Below, piece by piece: positions 1 to 12,539 of a stretch of DNA of 64,000 nt. The position numbers and the translations under genes are program-made. Location of the stretch: contig OU744724.1 of assembly GCA_916613615.1 (NCBI GenBank), forward strand, positions 58,480,898 to 58,544,897, given 5' to 3'. Below the pieces are notes generated by a model. That model saw only the letters and a list, made by a program, of their open reading frames with translations, did not search any database and was not told the DNA's origin. Position 1 is the first letter of the stretch, and every line of letters begins with the position of its first letter. The stretch comes from Steromphala cineraria. Lineage: Eukaryota > Mollusca > Gastropoda > Trochida > Trochidae.

Positions 1-918
1 TCTTTGGATAAAAGTTTTTTAATCTCATATTTGTATCCTGAATTAAAGTTGAATTCAGGTCATCAACCCTCGTGATTTAAATAAAGTCTGTGTTAAGGGT
101 GTCTTCTTTGACCTTGATTGTTTCTTGTTGTCTCTGTAGCTCATTGTAGAGGGTAATGTTCATAAAAAATAAAGTGTTCTTTGTTGTCTGGGATGTCAAT
201 TGCTTAATTCAAGTTTAAATCATGTCCTACGATTGCATTGTTTCTGATGCCTATAGTATTTTTTGTATTATCACTGCTTACCCCATTTATTTCGAATCAA
301 TTTCATCTCTCACAGTCCTTCTATCAGTTGTATCTATTTTCATATACATGAAATTTATCAAAATAATATAATCTATCACAGGGCCAACCTATTTGAGGAC
401 ATTGTCAGTGCTTTTAAGTCAGTTATAAAGACAATGAAAAAATATAAGTTTTGCTGCTATTAAATTTAGTATGATAATTGCTAGAAAGTTTTTGATGACT
501 TTCACTCAAAATCAATTTAACCAATCCGAAATAGTGTCTTATTCTATGTCTTTTGATCAGTTAAACATCATCAGCGATGTCAACATCCCTATATTTTCAC
601 GTTTTGTAGGGTATATCAAAGTTTCTTTGAATTCCAGATTTTCATACACCATGCAGCGTTTTCTCTTATATGGCTTAGTCAACATAATGTTGTCTGTACA
701 CCTGGAGGATCATTACTAAATTTTCCTTGTATGTTGATTTTGTACCAAATAATGTGAAAATAACTTTTACAAAAATATACCCAATGAAATGAATTATCTT
801 ACTGGGTATCTGAAAGAGTAGATTTAAATACATTCCCACTTTGTTTATATCTCATCAAGCTTGTGATAGCCCATCAAATGAATTACCTGATTTTAAGTGA
901 TTATTGTTCATTTTTATT
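1..918. other. AT-rich non-coding sequence
   Basis: No exon-like or RNA-like structure seen. The short open frames here have no recognisable domain and no codon bias against the AT-rich background. Confidence 0.5.
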
Positions 919-1428
919 ATCCCCCGCCGCACGTTTAGCGCGAAGCGGGGGATATAGTATTCAGCTCCGCACGTCCGTACGTCCGTCCGTCCCGCTTTTT
1001 GTTAGCACGATATCTAATGAACCGCTCAACCTAGAATCTTCAAACTTGGTACCAGTCTTCATCTGGGGAATACGCAGACCTGAAAAGTTTTAGGTGACCT
1101 TGACCTCATTTTCAAGGTCACAGCGAGACTTTGACCAGTTTTGAAAATGTTGTTAGCGCGATATCTAATGAACCGCTCAACCTAGAATCTTCAAACTTTG
1201 TACCAGTCTTCATCTGGGGAATACGCAGACCTTAAAAGCTTTTGGTGACCTTGACCTCAAATTTAAGGTCACAGCGAGACTTTGACCAGTTTTGAAAATG
1301 TTGTTAGGGCCATATCTCATGAACCCATTAACCTTGAGTCTTCACGGGGGACATAGTTTTCAGCTCTGTACGTCCGTCCGTATGTCCGTCCCGCTTCTTG
1401 TTGTTAACATCAATTTGCGGCGGGGGAT
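919..1428. repeat. Repeat element with 12-bp inverted ends and 151-bp internal units
   Basis: The ends are an exact inverted repeat (ATCCCCCGCCGC at 919-930, GCGGCGGGGGAT at 1417-1428). Inside, a 151-bp unit is repeated at 1001-1151 and 1152-1302, with a partial third from 1303. Both flanks carry a CGTCCGT-rich stretch. Each full unit contains TGACCTTGACCT followed by AAGGTCA. I see no coding capacity, so this is probably a non-autonomous mobile or satellite-like repeat of the host. Confidence 0.7.
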
Positions 1429-2243
1429 CTTGTCACCTTTGTGACAAATACTTGTTCTATTGACAATTTCACTTGACATCAAGAATAGACACAAGACAAG
1501 AAGGCAGTAAGCCTGTATATGAAGAGGGTTTACATCTGTAACTCTAGTGATGCTACCGCCAGCTCTGATGTATAGCCCAGAAGTGTTTTGTGTCTCTGAT
1601 ATAGGGCTGAGGGGGAACCTGAGTGGGACTGTCCTTTGGGTTCAGTCTGGGTTCAAATCCGAGATTAGCGGATAATCCCTTGGTTTTGTTCCTTTCATGT
1701 CTGCCTCTTACTAGCTTTCATTTGACTTATTTACCAATGTATACTATTGTATGTAGAAAAAGTTGAGACTACATCAGATGATCCTGTGGATTAATCTCTG
1801 ATACAATGAACTTATTATGGGAGGTTTCCCAAATGTGATTAGGATATCAGGTATATCAAGAAGTTCTTTGCATTGGGGAGTAACTTGATTTTCATTTTCT
1901 GTTACAATGAACTTATTCTGATTAGGATATCAAGTTTATCAAGGAGTGGGTGTTCTTTGCGTTGAGATGAAACTGGATTTTGTTTTCTGTTCATTGTTCA
2001 CATTTTAATTTTTTGGCATAACATCAATTACAAAATTATTTCTTAATGGGGAAATCAATAGAAGTTTTTAGGTTTTATCAACAAAATTTAAATTTTAAAT
2101 TTACTTGCAGCTCATTTAATAATGTTATATATTTTTCCCATCAAAATATTTTGTAATGACAAATATTGATGTATCAATGGGAAACACTCTTTCTCTATTT
2201 TATCTGATGAAATATATATACTCTGCATATACCCCATTACATC
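1429..2243. other. Non-coding sequence
   Basis: No supported gene. An imperfect duplication is visible around 1790-1990 (segments sharing TGAACTTATT and AGGATATCA). A tRNA B-box-like word lies at 1650-1660, without a cloverleaf. Confidence 0.4.
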
Positions 2244-2700
2244 TTAAAAAGACACAGATTTTATTACATCGGGAACCACTAACTGTTACTGAAAATAACA
2301 AGTTAAAGGTCAATCAGTACATTAAAGCAAAAATAAGGCCATTCAAAGTTGGGATTTTGATCGAAAACCGGACAATGTGGCTCGAGTGGCGCGCGCAAAT
2401 TCGCCAAACATAATTTTGAAACCTTGTCATAAGCTGACAGGAAGATATATTTGATTTGATAGTGTTTATTAGGTATTGTAACTAATAGGTAGATTAATTG
2501 GATGCATAATTTCGAATATTAAACGTAGTTGAGATGTTTTCATGATTTTCCATAAAATCAAGCATTTTAGAGATATTATGCATAAATGGATATATTTGCA
2601 AGTCCAGTGATGAGATATGAACTTCAATCAGCATATTAGATATTTTGTAGCTTATCAAAGCCAAATAAAATTTAAAGAAAGATACTCTGTGTCACTTTAA
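2244..2700. mobile_element. MITE family C, copy 1
   Basis: The inverted ends (TTAAAAAGACACAG at the left, CTCTGTGTCACTTTAA at the right) include TTAA. The interior from about 2267 matches 54356-54785 almost base for base, including a CGAAAACCGGACAATGTGG core. This is a non-autonomous DNA element; TTAA insertion fits piggyBac-like or related families, but no transposase is present to confirm it. Confidence 0.65.
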
Positions 2701-5700
2701 TCAAAATTTCCAAATTCACATTTTATATGGTCGTTATGGAGAAAATATTTTTCCTAAGAATGCCACTTCTAGATGTCCCTTAGACTTTATTTCTAAACAT
2801 TATAAAGAAATTGAATATGATTTACTTTTTATGCAAAAGATGTAATTTGACACGGATGTGCAGAACATTTGAGTAATTTATGTCTTACATCAAAATTTTC
2901 TTGAATGACAAAAGAGCTTTATCCATCAATAGGGAAATGCAAAAAAGGTTAAAGCATTTCAACAAAAGATGTGACACAGATTTTTCTGCTTGAGTGGTGT
3001 AGTTTATTGAAAGCAGTGAAATGATGACCTCTTTTCCCAAAATATCTGCATAGCATTTGGGAATACTTCAGCTTTTTCAAAGCCTTTACAATAGCGTGTA
3101 TAACTATAACTTGAAAGTGTGTTTGACACAATAGCGCAATTATTTACAGAGAGAAGAGTCTGGCCATACTAGAGGACACTGAACTTAAAGTCTGAGTCAT
3201 GTTTACTCCAAATGTTAATGTGATGTAAGAAATATCATATTAGAATGATCGAAACCATATTTATGAAAGACAGGAAACATCTGAAATCAATTATATATTC
3301 AAATATGACAAACTTGGATGCCCTGGTATAAATTTGCAACAAATGTTAGGCATCTTTAGTTTAAAAAAAATGAATAACTGTTTTCAAATCTTGTGATTAA
3401 GTAACTTTTTTGTACTATAAAATTTATTTATATTTCCAGCTTTTATATCTCATCAAGCTTGTGATTGACCCAAAAAGTACAATAATATGCAAAGAAAATA
3501 AATAGAATAGGAGGCAGACAACAACCTTGCCACAGACCACTGCTCTGAACTCCACCTCTAAAGTTATCTTTGCAAACCAGACAACTGAAATATTTAGTCA
3601 ATTAAATTGCCAAGCAAGTGTCAATTCTCACGACAAATAAGAAAACTAAATCATTGAAGATTGTGATAGCTAAAGATCAAAGAAAAGGCAAGCTGACAGT
3701 TACCGTGGCTAGTAAGCATGAATTTGACAGATCCTAGTAGTCACAAGGCCTTGCTGAAACTCTACTTATTGAATTACTATGTGAAGTGTAGAGATTAAAT
3801 CAAATATGTTTGAACACATTAAATATGACTATTTAATTGGGATTCATTGTGAAACACTAAAAGGATCATTTGATTCAGTCAGTTTTTATTTGATAAGGTA
3901 ATACAATTTTAGAGTTTACAATGTGTAACCACATAAAATAACAATTTTGAAGATATCTTACAATGTCAATCACAATAGAGACTATATGCTTTTTCTTGTT
4001 TCATTTGCACAATTTCTCATTAAAAAACTAAAATCTGGATCTTCAGGTACTGTTTAAAGAGGAGGGCTTGATCATAACATGCTATAAAACAAGGCCATTG
4101 GTAATTAACCCTATTATTGTCAGCTGTTATTGGTTTGTGATAAGAGAATTTAATAAAACACCATTCTTTTGGAAATTTGGAAATTTGGAAATGTCATATG
4201 CATTGATAATGATAATAGTAACAGGTACTCTCAAGTCACAAAATGGTAGAAATGCTTCATAATTGTTATACCTAGGTCAGGTCATTATTGTCATTTTTGT
4301 AATTAAAAATTTATAAATGAAAACATCTGTAATTAAAAGTGTAATACAGTCGTTAAATAGTGTTTATAAGCGACACTGAAAGTTCCTGAATGTGTTAGAT
4401 CTCTCTCCTACATTATGCTCCTGTCTTCCCTGTGACTGATTTCATTAGGAGATTAACAACTCAGGTGTGTAGAGTAAAGATCCTTCAATAACCTTCTTAT
4501 GCATGAGTACCACGTTTCCATATTGTCACACTTCAGGTAAGCTCAGCTTGTCACTGTCTGGTAACTTTCAAAAAGCAATGAAATAAAAGCTTGTATATAT
4601 CACACAGGAAATGGTCGCTTGTATTTTCCGCTATTTACTCTAATAAAATGGTGGGTTTATCTCATGCAAGACAAGGCAGCTGGACTCTGCTGACCTGAGA
4701 TGTATTCTATGTTGGCTACTCGGTCTTCTTGTATCTATGTAACAATGGTCCAGTGTCTTCGTGTTTTGGGTCCCGCTGTCAGTGACACCTGTAACACAGA
4801 TCGCGCCATGCGGCCCTATTACATGGACCGATCTCCCTCGATGACAGTTGTTTTGCCTACCAGGCTCCCTGAGTTGATCTCAATGAAGCATTATAATAGT
4901 ATCAAGGCATCATATAGCACTACAATATCTTGGCTCACAGTGTCGTTGTTTGTTCTCAGGGAAGTATGACGGGTGCCATGACAGTTTTGATACCCTGAAG
5001 TCTATTTAAAAGTTTGAATAATTTAAGAGATCAAAATAGATTTCAACCATTAGAGCAAATCATAAGAAATATATTATTGAAATGAATACAACCCTATTCT
5101 TAATAAAGAGATTATTCCAAGATATATCATATTAAATGAATACAACGGCTATCATTTAATTGCTTATGTTGAAATGTCTGTTTATCTGAGCACAGTAATT
5201 GTTTAACTTATACATGTTCTGAGATCATATTTCTGCAAAGCCATATAGAATCTCTAAGTGTTTTGGATGAAAATTCTTTATACATTGAACAAGCACAGTG
5301 AATTCTAGTCTTCCAAATAGACTCTAAAATGAAAATTTTGTCAATAAATCTAAAAGTTGAACAAAAATATAATTAAAAGGAGATTTTTTCATTTTCAGAA
5401 TTGAGCTCTCAAGTCTTGTCATAGACTTGCTTAGGCTTTTATCTCATTTTAGGGTCAGACTGAAAGGCTAAGTGAATCCTTTCCAGCGCTCATTATGACA
5501 TAAAAATAGATGAAGAATTTATCTTAAAGATTTACATCAATGCCTTTGTCTTAATTGATTGATTATGAAAGATACTTAAATGGATATTTGCGAGGCATTT
5601 CATCACTCCTGAGGGATGGTCGGAGGACGACCCAGGAATATTAATCAGGATGACAAAGCCTGCAACTATCTCTGGAAGCTTGGTGTATCATCTGTATGGA

Positions 5701-5801
5701 TGATGATAATATCTAGTCTCCACCCTAGGCAAACACACATATCCTGGTTAAACCATCATGTTAAAGAGCCACTTCGTGATTTTCATCACATATTGTTTAG
5801 C
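2701..5801. other. Non-coding sequence, no gene seen
   Basis: AT-rich sequence with only short chance reading frames. A locally GC-richer patch at about 4690-4970 is open for 89 codons on the + strand, but it has no recognisable motif and no convincing splice sites. Confidence 0.4.
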
Positions 5802-6166
5802 TTTAAAGGGGCAGTAGCACGTTTTTTTATAATTTTATATTTTAAAATTTTCACTGATAATTGTAAGTTAATGCTAAATGTATTATTTTGACAGTGTCAA
5901 AAATCTCATTATACTAGCCAATCATCCATAGTCAGAGAACAAATTATAAAGATTCACATAAAATCCATTGGCAGCCATTTTTGTGTGAACACCTTTAATT
6001 CATTTTGTGAAAGAAAAGGAATTGCATTGCTAAACTTTACATTATATATTTTATCTTTTACTGTTTCATTTAGTGTAAATACATTGTCTTTCAATTGGAA
6101 CCATTTATTTTCTTTTTCCTGACATCACCTTATATTTCCCCTAAAAACGGGCTACTGCCCCTTTAA
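5802..6166. mobile_element. MITE family A, copy 1
   Basis: It begins TTAAAGGGGCAGTAGCACG and ends with the inverted counterpart GGGCTACTGCCCCTTTAA. The interior carries a GACAGTGTCAAAAATCTCAT segment and a GTGTGAACACCTTTAATTC segment that recur in the copies at 15438-15712 (5' truncated) and 62599-62958 (opposite orientation). It is non-coding and flanked by TTAA. Confidence 0.8.
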
Positions 6167-6715
6167 TACAAGTCTGTATCATTGATATTATGAATTATAA
6201 AACTCTTGCATGTTAATCCCCGAAATGTAAATGTTTGATAAATATATTATTGCTTTCAATGAAATTTTTTAAATAGTGATATTTACTTGTGGAAGTCAAA
6301 ATAACATGTCCAATTTCATCAAGATATGTTTCCAATAAATATGTTAGAATTGGCAAGGCACAGTTTTTCAGTCAAAGGTAGCTCCTTAGAAATGAACATA
6401 TCATTTTTGGTTATGCTACATAAATCTGTTTCTCTACCTCAAATGATAAAAGGTGTTCAAACAAAAATGGTCACCGGCAGTTTTCAGTTGGCAATATGAC
6501 AATCTCTAATGCATAACAACATCTTATGGTGTGACAATATCTATTGGAATTGGTACGACAAATTAAAGTCTATTGGTATTGGTATGACAATGTTTTTTGG
6601 TATTGGTATGACAATTTCTTTTGGTATTCTTAAGGCAATTAATGCAATTCTATAAATCATCCACAGTGTTTTGGTTGATTTAAGCAAAAGCTTAGTAAGA
6701 GTAATCAAACAAGTG
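6167..6715. other. Non-coding sequence
   Basis: No gene seen. An imperfect short tandem repeat of TATTGGTATTGGTATGACAA-type words lies at about 6540-6630. Confidence 0.4.
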
Positions 6716-7130
6716 TTAAAGGCACCACTCAAGCGGCTTTTGTCCGCCATTTTGAAAGGTTAGCATTGCGAGAAATTAATGTGCTGTAATATGCTTATTC
6801 ATTAACAAAATTAAGTTATAACTACTTGATTGATAGAAGAGGATCATATATTTACAAATAATTCATAATAAAGTTATCAGTTGCGACAGTATTTTGCCGC
6901 AGTAATCATACCACTATCGTAGCCTCGATGATTGGCTTCATTTCACGATGTTTTTATTTTTGAGCGATACACTTTATATTGTTAATCTTTAACAATTAAA
7001 ATGCTTATCTCACAAACATATATGAAATTAAGTGTGGAATTATCATGTAAACATCATATATAATTGTAAACAGGAAAGTCCTCCTGAATTTCGTTTCCAC
7101 CAAAAATACCCCGCTCGAATTGCCCTTTAA
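6716..7130. mobile_element. MITE family B, copy 1 (intact)
   Basis: It begins TTAAAGGCACCACTCAAGCGG and ends GCTCGAATTGCCCTTTAA, an imperfect inverted repeat of about 20 bp including TTAA. The interior matches 47109-47478 plus 54232-54292, where the second copy is split by a large insertion. This copy serves as the unfilled reference for that insertion. Confidence 0.75.
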
Positions 7131-8103
7131 CAAGAGAAAATGACCGAAATGCAGAGTGAATACTCATCGCGAATAAACCAAAGTTACCCTGTATACGTAC
7201 ACATATATAAAGCGATTACCTGACCTGAACAGACACATATAGATATAATGTAGGTAAAAGCTACAGGTAGATCTATGTATAGACTCTTACTTGTATACAG
7301 GGTGGTCACAAGGATACCTGTGGATTCAGTGAATCATGTACTGTCACAGGACAGGTTTACAACTTAGTGTATAAGGCTGTGAAGTATTCGGAGAGAGAAT
7401 TTACTGTTCTTTATTTTGATGTTTCTTATGAAAAGATTTGCTAATTTTCAATTTATATGAATACATATTAAAGCACAGAATCCTTTTTGGTTAGATATGT
7501 TGTGTCATTTTGCCAAAACGTTTATTGTGAATTGAATGAATTTTGAATTAAAGCATTAGAATTTCAATAAATATGGTATGTTCATTGTTAACATTTTTGC
7601 ACACGTTAAATGTTAACTCTTTAAATATTGATTCTCCTTAGTTTGTTAGCGTATACATTAAAGTGACAATCTCGACCACAAATATATTTTAAATACCCTC
7701 AAACATACAGTCATGCACCATTATTCTTTTTTTTTTCTCTTACTCTTGCATTATAAATTTCTTGAAAACCTTATTGCACTCTCTTCTTGCTTTTATCTTC
7801 AATAGTTATGTTAAAAGGGTTTTAGTGATTTTTCTTCTAAGAAACTGCAAGTGAAATGAAATTAAAGGACATATATGCATTATATTATTGACCTATAATT
7901 TTGCCCCTTATGCGAATGATCATATACCCTAAAAATTTTGTTTTATATAGAAGAACAAAATTTTTCATTTTAAAAAGAGTTTTCTCTCCTCTCTATTTCC
8001 ACATTATGAGAAAATGAGAATGAACAACATATATTTTCATATTTATATAACTATGAATTTGCTCCATATCCAAAAGATCATATTTGCCCCTTATACATGA
8101 ATA
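7131..8103. other. Non-coding sequence, no gene seen
   Basis: AT-rich with homopolymer runs. No exon, RNA gene or repeat structure could be supported. Confidence 0.4.
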
Positions 8104-8283
8104 ATTTTTGGGCCCACATTATGATGCAATTTTTGGGCCCACATTATGATGCAATTTGTGGGCCCACATTATGATGCATTTTTTGGGCCCACATTATGAT
8201 GCAATTTTTGGGCCCACATTATGATGCAATTTTTGGGCCCACATTATGATGCATTTTTTGGGCCCACATTATGATGCAATTTT
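8104..8283. repeat. 25-bp minisatellite, seven copies
   Basis: The core GGGCCCACATTATGATGCA recurs every 25 bp, starting at 8110, 8135, 8160, 8185, 8210, 8235 and 8260. Copies differ only in the T/A spacer (ATTTTT, ATTTGT, TTTTTT). The GGGCCC centre is palindromic. Confidence 0.9.
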
Positions 8284-9534
8284 TGTCTCTATCCATATAT
8301 TCTTTATGAACTCATTGCACTTATGTACGTTTATCCTCAGTTCTTATATGAAGTGTTGGATGATTTTCTCCCCATGCTGTGTAGTTGAGTCAGCTTTGTT
8401 TATCAGTCTACTCATACAAACAGGGAAGTTGGTGTATATCTGAAACAACAAACACTGAAATACACGCTCGTTTTATGTTTGCCACACTTCATAAATAATA
8501 TGTTTTCTTACCCTACAGTCTACCAGGAAGAGCTCTCGTGTTGATGTAGATGTAAGAATTAGCACGTGAAAGTTTTCAAAACATGATGTCCCATTGCTCA
8601 AGTAATGATAACAATTTGATTTTGGGCTTGAAAAACATTTATTTATAAAGTTTATTGATTTATGTATGTCTATATCAGCAACAGTTTAAAAAATGAGAAT
8701 GAAATCTTGACATTTTTTATGTTATTAAATGTTATCATTCATTGTTTTACCTTACAAACATCTTTTTCGTTTATTTTGATAATTCTAACAATTAAATACA
8801 AACAAATTCAATGCATACTAAACAGTAAAAGTGCATAAATAAGTGCAAAATCAGAAGCTGCTATTTACAAGAATAATAGGAACAACATAGGAAAATTATT
8901 GATTGGTCATTGGTTCAAATAGCATATCTCAGAAAATTTTACCCAGAGTTAAGATAAAGTTTGCAGATCTTGATATGCAATGTTTCATTTAATAAACTTG
9001 CACTGGGATGTTAGGGGCTTGAAATAGTAGGTTTCTTAACCATTAATTCACAAAGGGGGTGGAAGATGTACTGAACATCATGTAATACACACCAGACATA
9101 AAAGAATATCAACAGAAAAACAAGTCTGTCATTCTCAAATTGGCTAAGTTATGGGGAAATGGATGGAAATTGCTTTTAATAATATTGATGCAATAAGATA
9201 ATTTTTAGTTTTCTAATTGCAACCTGTATGATAGATTACCAAAGTATAGATCTTAAGTTATATCAAGATATATACATGTGCATTAATTGTTATGACAAAC
9301 CATTGTTGTACTGAATGCCTTCAAGTGCAATGTATCCTCTTTACAATGTTGCAAGGTGGTTGCTCTACAAGGTGTCGAAGTGGTATCGTGACACCAAAGG
9401 TGTCGGGTATGTGTCCCAAGGCCAAACAGGAATGCCAGCACAAACACAGCGAGACATCATTAGCTGTAGCTTATCAGTTGTGCTATGTCAGCAAACATGC
9501 ACATGTTTATCTAGCGAAGGAAAACTACCTTGCC
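8284..9534. other. Non-coding sequence
   Basis: Nothing supported. A cysteine-rich open frame starts at 9292 and runs to 9567 (91 codons), but it overlaps the repeat field that follows and has no recognisable domain. Confidence 0.35.
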
Positions 9535-10905
9535 AGTTGGTTTACATACATACATCTGTCTCTATAGAGCTAGAGAATAGTTGATTCACTGCTTTATGAA
9601 ATTAGTGATGTATATGTTAATTGGACAGATCAAAAAGTGGAATCGTTTGACAAGGAAATTAATCCTCTCTCCTTTTCAATATCATTATGCTAGAGATATG
9701 TGTATATATATTTTTGGATTTTTCTAAGAAATGTCCATGACTGTTGTTTTACATAAATGCACCTGTCTCCATAGAGCTAGAGAATAGTTGATTCACTGCT
9801 TTATAAAATTTGTGCTGTTTACAGTAATTATTAAGTGAAGACACAAAATCATGCATGTATGTTAATGCTACAGATATGTGTATTTGTGGCTTTTTCTAAG
9901 AAATGTTCATGACTGTTGTTTAACATACATACACCTGTATCTATAGAAACATAGGATAGTTGAATCACTGCTTTGTAAAATTGGTGCTGTTTATAGTAAT
10001 TAGAGAGACAGAATGTGTGCATGTGTACTGATGCTGCAGATATGTGTACATGTGGCTTTTTCTAGGGAATGTTCATGACTGTTGTTTTACATACACACCT
10101 GTCTCCATAATAGTTGATTAATTGCTTTATTAAATTGGTGCTATTTACATTTATTAGACAGATAAAATGCATGTGTGTGTACTGATGCTGCAGATCTAGA
10201 TCTGTGTATTTGTGGCTTATTCTAAACACTTTCCATGCGATTTGGTTTCCATTCAAATATTTGTCTCTATAAACCAGAGAATAATTGATTCACTGCTTTA
10301 TTAAATTGGTATTGTTTACAGTGATTGGAGAGACAAAATGCATGCATGCATACTTATATGTGTATTTTTGGCTTTTTTTAAACCGTACTTGCCAGTTGGT
10401 TCACATATAAACACCTGTTTCTATCAAACCAGAGAAAAGTTGATTCACTGCTTGGTGCTGTTTATAGTTATTGAAGAGACAAAATGCATGCATGCACATA
10501 TGCTGATATTACAGATACATAACATGTGTATTTGTGGGTTTTTTTTTTAAAAGTGAACCTGCTGGACCTGAAAAAGGGTGTTAAACTTCTGTATAAAAAG
10601 ATAACCCCAAGGGCGACCACTCTCTCCTTTTCTTTATATGCTAATGCTACAGATATGTGTATTTTTGGCTCTTTCCAAAAATATGTCCATGCAAGTTAGT
10701 TCAGATACAAACACCTTTCTCTATAGAACCAGATAATAGTTGATTCACTGCTTTATGAAATTGGTGCTGTTTACAGAAACTTGGAGAGACAAAATGCATA
10801 GCTTTTTCTAAGAATTGTCCATGAAGATGGTTTACATACAAACACCAGTCTCAATACAGCATGAGAATAGTTGATTCAGTGCTTCATGATAATGGTGTTG
10901 TTTAT
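9535..10905. repeat. Diverged tandem repeat field, about 150-300 bp per unit
   Basis: The phrase TTGATTCACTGCTT recurs at roughly 9580, 9790, 9960, 10443, 10741 and 10871, with variants near 10110 and 10285. Copies are followed by a GGTGCTGTTTA segment, an ATGCATGCATG segment and a GTGTATTTGTGGCTTTTTCTA segment in constant order. Units differ in length through indels. It is non-coding and older than the other arrays in the window. Confidence 0.75.
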
Positions 10906-11787
10906 TCAACGTTACAGATGTTGTAAGAAGATCCACATTGATTGCCACTGTTTATTTGTCTTCGTGCACTTCGGTGCAGTTACTTTGTTATATAAGTATC
11001 TAATACCTTGTGAAAAGAGCAACAGTGATTCATGTTACTTTTAATCTTTACCCTTTACAATTCTGAGTTTTGCATGATGATCCCTTAGTCTAAACTACCC
11101 TTAGTCCTAAGAATAAAGATCATAAAATTTATAGTGTTTGCTGTTAAAAGAATTGAGAAGTTTAATTGATATGTTCTGAAATTCAAAAGAGGGGCCATTT
11201 ATCTATCGGGTATACCATATGATTCAATGGAATAAGTGAATTGTCCATACCAACAAAAAGAAAATTTTTGTGCCACCTTAACTTGAAATTGAAAAGAATT
11301 TGTTGGTTTCTTGCTTGAGGTAACTATAATGTCGGATTTAAAAACTCAAAATAGGATTTCAGTGAAATTGCCATAGTTTATCACCAGGGTAAATTATGAG
11401 AAAAGGATGTTATTTTCAAAAACGCAACTAGGGAGTGTCTGAAGGAAAAGGGCGCTTATTGCATCAAATTTGGTATGTAACTGATGAGATACTCATGTCA
11501 TTCCTCTGATGTAATGTTGGCGCCGCTATCAGCAACTGACGAGTCTTTGATTAGCTTCCTCTTTATGTTGATTTCGGCGCTGGAATAACAATTCTTGAAA
11601 ACATGTGTAGTAGATGTCATACTTGGAAACTTACAGGGGAGGTGAAATTAACATGCTTGATCATCCCTTGTTAATGATGCCAAAGAACTATCAATTATTG
11701 AAAGCACAAGTAGTAGATCTCATACCAGGCAACTCGAGATCATCATTGTAATGTCAATTACCATGTTGATTTCATGTGGAGGTGAAA
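10906..11787. other. Non-coding sequence, no gene seen
   Basis: No exon or RNA signature was recognised. Confidence 0.4.
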
Positions 11788-12265
11788 TTAAAGAGACACT
11801 CCGCGAGTTCTTGGGGGCCATATATGACAGACTCTACAAATAGTGTCATCTGATCGAGAAATATCAATTCTTACAGGAAAGAATCATTTTAAAGCTAATC
11901 GATATCGTCTATTGACAAGAGGAAGGTTTGAAGTCGCGATTATGATCGAAAACCGGACAATGACGCGCGCTAATCAGTCAAACGTATTTTTGGAAACGTA
12001 TGTAAAGCAGTCAGAATTACACCTACGAGTTGGATTTGTTTCATATGTTATATAACAAGTATTCATGGAAATAATACTTGTAATTTTGATTTCCACGAAC
12101 CTATATTACTGTTTTAAGATTTTCGTTGAAAACAAGTATTTGTCATATATTTGTCATTTGGGAATGAAAACATGAGATGTTTTGAATTTATATAAAACAA
12201 TATACCATTTAGGTTCGTATCAAAGCAAAACACTACGTGATGAAACTCACGGAGTGTCTCTTTAA
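11788..12265. mobile_element. MITE related to family C
   Basis: The ends are an inverted repeat: TTAAAGAGACACTCCG at 11788 and CGGAGTGTCTCTTTAA ending at 12265. The interior keeps the GATCGAAAACCGGACAATG core seen in the family C copies at 2244 and 54289 but is otherwise diverged. It is non-coding with TTAA edges. Confidence 0.75.
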
Positions 12266-12321
12266 CATGCTAAATCACAACCTGTTGATTATATGCTTGT
12301 CATTTCAAGTAGATCTTCATA

Positions 12322-12539
12322 GACGTCACATTAATCTGCAAATACACAGTGGCAAATTGCAAGCCATTCATAAGCATATGCTGATCAAGCCTGATGGACG
12401 TCACATTAATCTGCAAATACACAGTGGTCAAGTCGGTGATAATCATATGCTGATCAAGCCTGATGGACGTCACATTAATCTGCAAATACACAGTGGTCAA
12501 GCCAATCATAATTATACGCTGATCAGGCTTGATAGATGT
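12322..12539. repeat. Three-copy tandem repeat, 69-75 bp
   Basis: GACGTCACATTAATCTGCAA starts at 12322, 12397 and 12466. Each copy is followed by a variable joint and a CTGATCAAGCCTGATGGA-type end. Both strands stay open through the array because the units are nearly in phase, so the open frames are a by-product of the repetition. Confidence 0.8.

Noticed and set aside
1590..1690. tRNA-derived SINE, suggested by GGTTCAAATCC at 1650-1660
   Set aside because: No A box at the right distance, no cloverleaf, no 3' tail repeat.
4700..4969. GC-richer 89-codon frame as a possible exon
   Set aside because: No domain, no supporting acceptor/donor pair of the right phase, and no relation to the LDLa gene.
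9292..9567. Cysteine-rich 91-codon open frame on the + strand
   Set aside because: No recognisable domain spacing. The end runs into a repeat field, a second overlapping frame is equally long, and no convincing splice sites frame it.
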